Source: 38-11 sp964539975 (lineage in GTDB: Bacteria > Bacillota > Clostridia > Tissierellales > Dethiosulfatibacteraceae). From it: DNA of 64,000 bases. Shown in pieces: positions 60,538 through 64,000 of this stretch. Numbering within the stretch: the stretch's first letter is position 1; every line of letters starts with the position of its first letter. The stretch is from the NCBI GenBank assembly GCA_964539975.1, contig CAZIKK010000002.1:1-64000 (forward strand). The letters run 5' to 3'. The position numbers were made by a program, and so were the translations under genes. A model generated the notes under the pieces. The model saw nothing but the letters and a program-made list of their open reading frames with translations, had not been told where the DNA came from and made no database searches.

Positions 60538-63500
60538 TCAAATGTTAAATAGAGATATTTGATTGCTTTGATCCAAGCCATCAAGGCATCCGTGCTCTTT
60601 TAGCACTTCTATACATGTCTTGTTTATCTTGGCTCTTTTCATCATGTCTTCAATCGAAATGAAAGGTGATTTTACTCGTTCTTTTTGAATATTCAAAGCT
60701 GCATTTTCGCCAAGTCCTTCTAAAGAAACAAGAGGCGGAAGTAATTTATCTCCTGATATTCTAAACTGTTTATAGTCCGATTGATAAAGATCTACTGGTA
60801 AAAAATCAAATCCTCTTTGTAGCATTTCACGCGTCACTTCAAGGACCGTCAATGAGTTTTTGTCTTTCTGCGTTTTTATTTCTTTTTGTTCTATTTCATT
60901 GATTACAGATTTTATATGAGACACTCCTTTTAAAACTAAAGTTGCATCAAAATCCATATTTTTCATTGTGAAATAAGAAGCGTAAAATGCCAATGGATAA
61001 TGCACTTTGTAATAAGCAATTTTAACCGACATCATAACATACGCAACAGCATGCGCTTTAGGAAACATGTACTTGATTTTGTTGCAAGAATCTATGTACC
61101 ATTGTGGCACATTTTTTTCCTTCATAGCCGCAACATCTTCTTCTCGTAGTCCTTTGCCTTTCCTAACTCTCTCCATTATATCAAATGCTTGTTTTTTAGC
61201 CACGCCTTGATAGATTAAATAGGTCATAATGTCATCTCTTGTTGAAATTACATTTTTGATAGTCGCTTGTCCTTTCTTGATGTAATCCTGAGCGTTGCCA
61301 ATCCAAACATCTGTCCCATGAGAAAGGCCTGATATGCGAACTAAATCTGAAAAACGTTGCGGTTTTGTTTCTAAAAGCATTTGTCTGACAAACCCTGTTC
61401 CAAATTCAGGAATTCCCAATGACCCAGTTTGACAATCAATGTCTTCTGGAGTTAGGTGCAATGCTGTTGGTGACTCAAACAAAGAAAGCGTTTTTTCGTC
61501 GTCAAGCGGTATGTTTTCGCTTCTGAACTCTGTCATTTCCTCTAGCATCCGAATGATTGTAGGTGTGTCATGTCCTAAAATATCCAACTTCAATATGCGC
61601 CCTGATATAGAATGATAGTCAAAATGCGTAGTGATAACACCTGACTCTTTTTTGTTCGCAGGATATTGTACTGGTGTGAAGTCCGTGATCTCTTTTGTTT
61701 TTGGTACGATCATAACACCGCCAGGATGCTGTCCCGTTGTTCGTTTTATTCCTGTGCAAGCATCTACTAACCGGTTGATCTCAGCTGTTCTTAAACGTAT
61801 TTCTTTTTCGTCGAAGTAATTCTTAACAAAGCCATATGCTGTTTTGGATGCGATGGTTCCAATGGTCCCTGCTCGATAAACATAACCTTCCCCAAATAAC
61901 TCTTCTGTGTATTTCATAGCTTCAACTTGTGCCACTGCCGCAAAATTTAAATCAATGTCTGGCTCCTTATCACCTTCAAACCCTAAAAAAACTTCGAAGG
62001 GTATGTCATGCCCATCTTTATGGTATTTCCCTCCGCATTTTGGACAATCCTTGTCTGGTAAATCCACTCCCGATCCATAGCTACCATCAACAATGAATTC
62101 GCTGTTCTTGCAATTTCCACATAAGTAATGAGGTGGGAGCGGGTTCACCTCTGTGATGTGGCTCATTGTTGCTGCAAAAGATGACCCCACCGAACCTCTT
62201 GAGCCTACCAAGTATCCATTTTCCATTGACTTTTCAACCAACTTTTGTGCAATGATATACATAACCGCATATCCGTTGTTGATGATCGAATCCAATTCTC
62301 TCATCAGTCTTTTTTCTACGATTTCAGGTAATGGATCTCCATATTTCCCGTACGCATTTGTCAAAGTAATTCGTCTCAAGTCGTCGTCTGATCCTTCAAT
62401 AATTGGTGGATAAGTCCCTTGAGGTAAAGGTTCTATTGCCTCGATTTTATCTGCAATAAACCTAGGATTTGTAATGACAACTTCTTTACACTTTTTATCT
62501 CCTAAATATGAAAACTCTCTAATCATTTCGTCCGTTGATTTAAAGTATATCGATGGCTGATCTTCTGCATCCTCATATCCTTGTCCAGACATGAGTATTT
62601 CACGTGTTATCCCATCTCGTTTATCTAAAAAATGGACATCTCCTGTAGCACATACTGGCTTGTTATGCTTTTCTCCCAATTCAACAATTTTTTTATTGAT
62701 ATTTATTAAGTCCTGCTCATCCTTAAGCAGTCCTTTTCTCAATAAATGGCGATTATTACAAAGTGGTTGGATCTCCAGAAAGTCATAAAAATCAACGATA
62801 TCACTTAGTGCTTCTTCAGTTGATCCCTGAAGAATAGAAGTATAGAGTTCACCTGACTCACATGCAGTACCTAAGATTAATCCTTCTCTATGTTTATTTA
62901 ACAACGACTTTGGTAATAATGGTTTCTTATAGAAGTATTTCAAATGGGATTCTGAAACCAATCGGTAGAGATTCTTCAATCCTATCTTGTCTTTTACAAG
63001 CAATAAGATATGATAAGTTCTGGCACTCTTAAAACTACTCGTATCTTCTAACGAATCGTTGATCTTCTCAACACTTCTGACGCCTCTGTCTTCAAGTATA
63101 GAAATAAGTTTCAGCAAAAGTTCTCCAGTAGCTTGAGCATCATCCGCCGCACGGTGGTGATTTTCCAATGATATTCCTAAATCTTTGCACAGTTTGTTGA
63201 GTCGATAACTTTTCCTTTTTTTCAATAAATATCTAGATAGTTCGAGCGTATCCACTACGCAATAATCATTTGGTTGATGAAGATAATTTTTCATAAATCC
63301 AAAATCAAATGCAGCATTATGTGCACACAAAACATATGTGCTCCCCATAAATTCCAAAAAGTCTGCAATAACTTCGTTGATCTTTTTGCATCCTCTCACA
63401 TCATGATTTGTGATGCCCGTTATCTGAGTTATTTTAAAAGGGATCTCTATTTCCGGATCTACAAGTGCGTTAAAAGTTTCCACTATCCGCTTATTTCGAA

Positions 63501-64000
63501 TCTTAACCGCACCAACTTCTATGATTTTGTCTCTAATTGGTGAGAGTCCAGTCGTCTCAAGATCGAATACAATAAATTCCTTGTCAAACTCCCACGAGAT
63601 TGGATTTTTAACGGCAGTCACGTTGTCATCACACAAATAACCTTCCATTCCATACAATACTTTCATGCTGTGCTTGTTAGCGGAATTCATTGCTTCAGGA
63701 AACCCTTGCAGTACACCATGATCTGTCAACGCAATTGCATCGTGTCCCCATTCTTTGGCTCGTTTTACAATTTTATCAAAGTCACTTATCCCATCTAAAA
63801 CACTCATTTTGCTGTGAACATGAAGTTCTACTCGCTTTTGAGGAAAGGTGTCCTTGGCTGTAGGAGCGCCAACGCCTTTTGTTATGTGGTTTGCCATAAC
63901 AACGTATTCTTTTGAAAAACTGTCAAATACAACTTTTCCTTTTGCAAGTATGTGGTTTCCCTTTTCCAGTTGCTTGAATTTTCCAATCTTTTCTTCAGTC
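60538..64000 (-). CDS. polC: DNA polymerase III PolC, 5' end outside window
   Basis: The frame is open to the right edge, so the N-terminus is missing; 1153 residues are visible of ~1430 expected. The first visible part (KGKVVFDSFSKEYVVMANHI) is the end of the OB domain. PHP domain (RVELHVHSKMSVLDG) with the 3'-5' exonuclease inserted (FIVFDLETTGLSP, AHNAAFDFGFM, HHRAADDA), zinc motif (CGNCKNSEF ... CPKCGGKYHKDGHDIPFEVFLGF form), catalytic GSRGSVGSSFAA and KEPDIDLNFAA, HPGGVMIVPK. The main leading-strand replicase of low-GC Gram-positives. An apparent ATG at 63897 is internal. Confidence 0.97.
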   Translation of the reverse strand, partial: TEEKIGKFKQLEKGNHILAKGKVVFDSFSKEYVVMANHITKGVGAPTAKDTFPQKRVELHVHSKMSVLDGISDFDKIVKRAKEWGHDAIALTDHGVLQGFPEAMNSANKHSMKVLYGMEGYLCDDNVTAVKNPISWEFDKEFIVFDLETTGLSPIRDKIIEVGAVKIRNKRIVETFNALVDPEIEIPFKITQITGITNHDVRGCKKINEVIADFLEFMGSTYVLCAHNAAFDFGFMKNYLHQPNDYCVVDTLELSRYLLKKRKSYRLNKLCKDLGISLENHHRAADDAQATGELLLKLISILEDRGVRSVEKINDSLEDTSSFKSARTYHILLLVKDKIGLKNLYRLVSESHLKYFYKKPLLPKSLLNKHREGLILGTACESGELYTSILQGSTEEALSDIVDFYDFLEIQPLCNNRHLLRKGLLKDEQDLININKKIVELGEKHNKPVCATGDVHFLDKRDGITREILMSGQGYEDAEDQPSIYFKSTDEMIREFSYLGDKKCKEVVITNPRFIADKIEAIEPLPQGTYPPIIEGSDDDLRRITLTNAYGKYGDPLPEIVEKRLMRELDSIINNGYAVMYIIAQKLVEKSMENGYLVGSRGSVGSSFAATMSHITEVNPLPPHYLCGNCKNSEFIVDGSYGSGVDLPDKDCPKCGGKYHKDGHDIPFEVFLGFEGDKEPDIDLNFAAVAQVEAMKYTEELFGEGYVYRAGTIGTIASKTAYGFVKNYFDEKEIRLRTAEINRLVDACTGIKRTTGQHPGGVMIVPKTKEITDFTPVQYPANKKESGVITTHFDYHSISGRILKLDILGHDTPTIIRMLEEMTEFRSENIPLDDEKTLSLFESPTALHLTPEDIDCQTGSLGIPEFGTGFVRQMLLETKPQRFSDLVRISGLSHGTDVWIGNAQDYIKKGQATIKNVISTRDDIMTYLIYQGVAKKQAFDIMERVRKGKGLREEDVAAMKEKNVPQWYIDSCNKIKYMFPKAHAVAYVMMSVKIAYYKVHYPLAFYASYFTMKNMDFDATLVLKGVSHIKSVINEIEQKEIKTQKDKNSLTVLEVTREMLQRGFDFLPVDLYQSDYKQFRISGDKLLPPLVSLEGLGENAALNIQKERVKSPFISIEDMMKRAKINKTCIEVLKEHGCLDGLDQSNQISLFNI

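Noticed and set aside
1..64000. tRNA, rRNA, CRISPR arrays, transposases or phage genes
   Set aside because: None was seen on reading; the only recombinases are the two Xer-type proteins in chromosomal housekeeping contexts.

Overview
The window is low-GC Bacillota DNA, and the gene set and gene order point to an anaerobic member of the class Clostridia. Evidence: PolC-type polymerase, RNase Y, SpoIIIE/FtsK, the efp / CD1247-like / Asp23 / nusB / xseAB order, the nusA-rnpM-L7Ae-infB-rbfA-nrnA-truB cluster, a ferredoxin-dependent 2-oxoacid oxidoreductase, and consensus sigma-A promoters with strong Shine-Dalgarno sites. No tRNA, rRNA, CRISPR array, insertion sequence or prophage was seen. Several sporulation genes that normally sit inside these neighbourhoods are absent, so the organism is probably asporogenous (inference).

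Layout. 1-6.8 kb (+): the 3' end of a cell-wall-anchored repeat protein, then a type IV pilus assembly block (prepilin peptidase, a PilM-PilN fusion, a PilO-like protein, four pilin-like or PilX-like proteins). 6.9-14.8 kb (+): efp, a CD1247-like protein, asp23, nusB, xseA, xseB, then a ~530-nt intergenic stretch that I identify as OLE RNA (Ornate Large Extremophilic RNA), followed by oapA (its membrane partner), tlyA, argR, recN and a Nudix hydrolase. 14.8-20.8 kb (+): a XerD paralogue with catalytic substitutions, deoB, pyrimidine-nucleoside phosphorylase, scpA, scpB, rluB, mnmM. 20.9-24.6 kb (+): a korDABC-type oxidoreductase operon and a MurR/RpiR regulator. 24.6-28.6 kb (+): aroH, cmk, plsC, ispH, rpsA. 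28.6-36.9 kb (+): miaB, mutS, mutL, miaA, hfq and a PLP enzyme of the methionine gamma-lyase/YnbB family. 37-38 kb: the SOS control region, with lexA (-) and a yneA-like gene (+) diverging from shared operators. 38-64 kb (-): xerC-like recombinase, purB, rny, recA, pgsA, rimO, ftsK, uppP, dut, an M16 peptidase, pnp, rpsO, a shortened ribF, truB, nrnA, rbfA, infB, L7Ae-like gene, rnpM, nusA, rimP and polC, whose 5' end lies beyond the window.

How it fits together. Most of the window is housekeeping: translation, RNA decay, DNA replication, repair, and chromosome segregation (ScpAB, FtsK, Xer). The most unusual element is the OLE ribonucleoprotein locus with its own near-consensus promoter. Other points worth a second look: an almost perfect ARG box inside the argR promoter spacer, a shared asymmetric LexA operator at recA, lexA and yneA, a XerD homologue that has lost three of its six catalytic residues, a RibF that has lost a recognisable riboflavin kinase domain, and a minor pilin gene that looks leaderless. 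All genes left of ~37 kb read rightward and nearly all right of it read leftward, so the two blocks converge near the Xer/LexA region.
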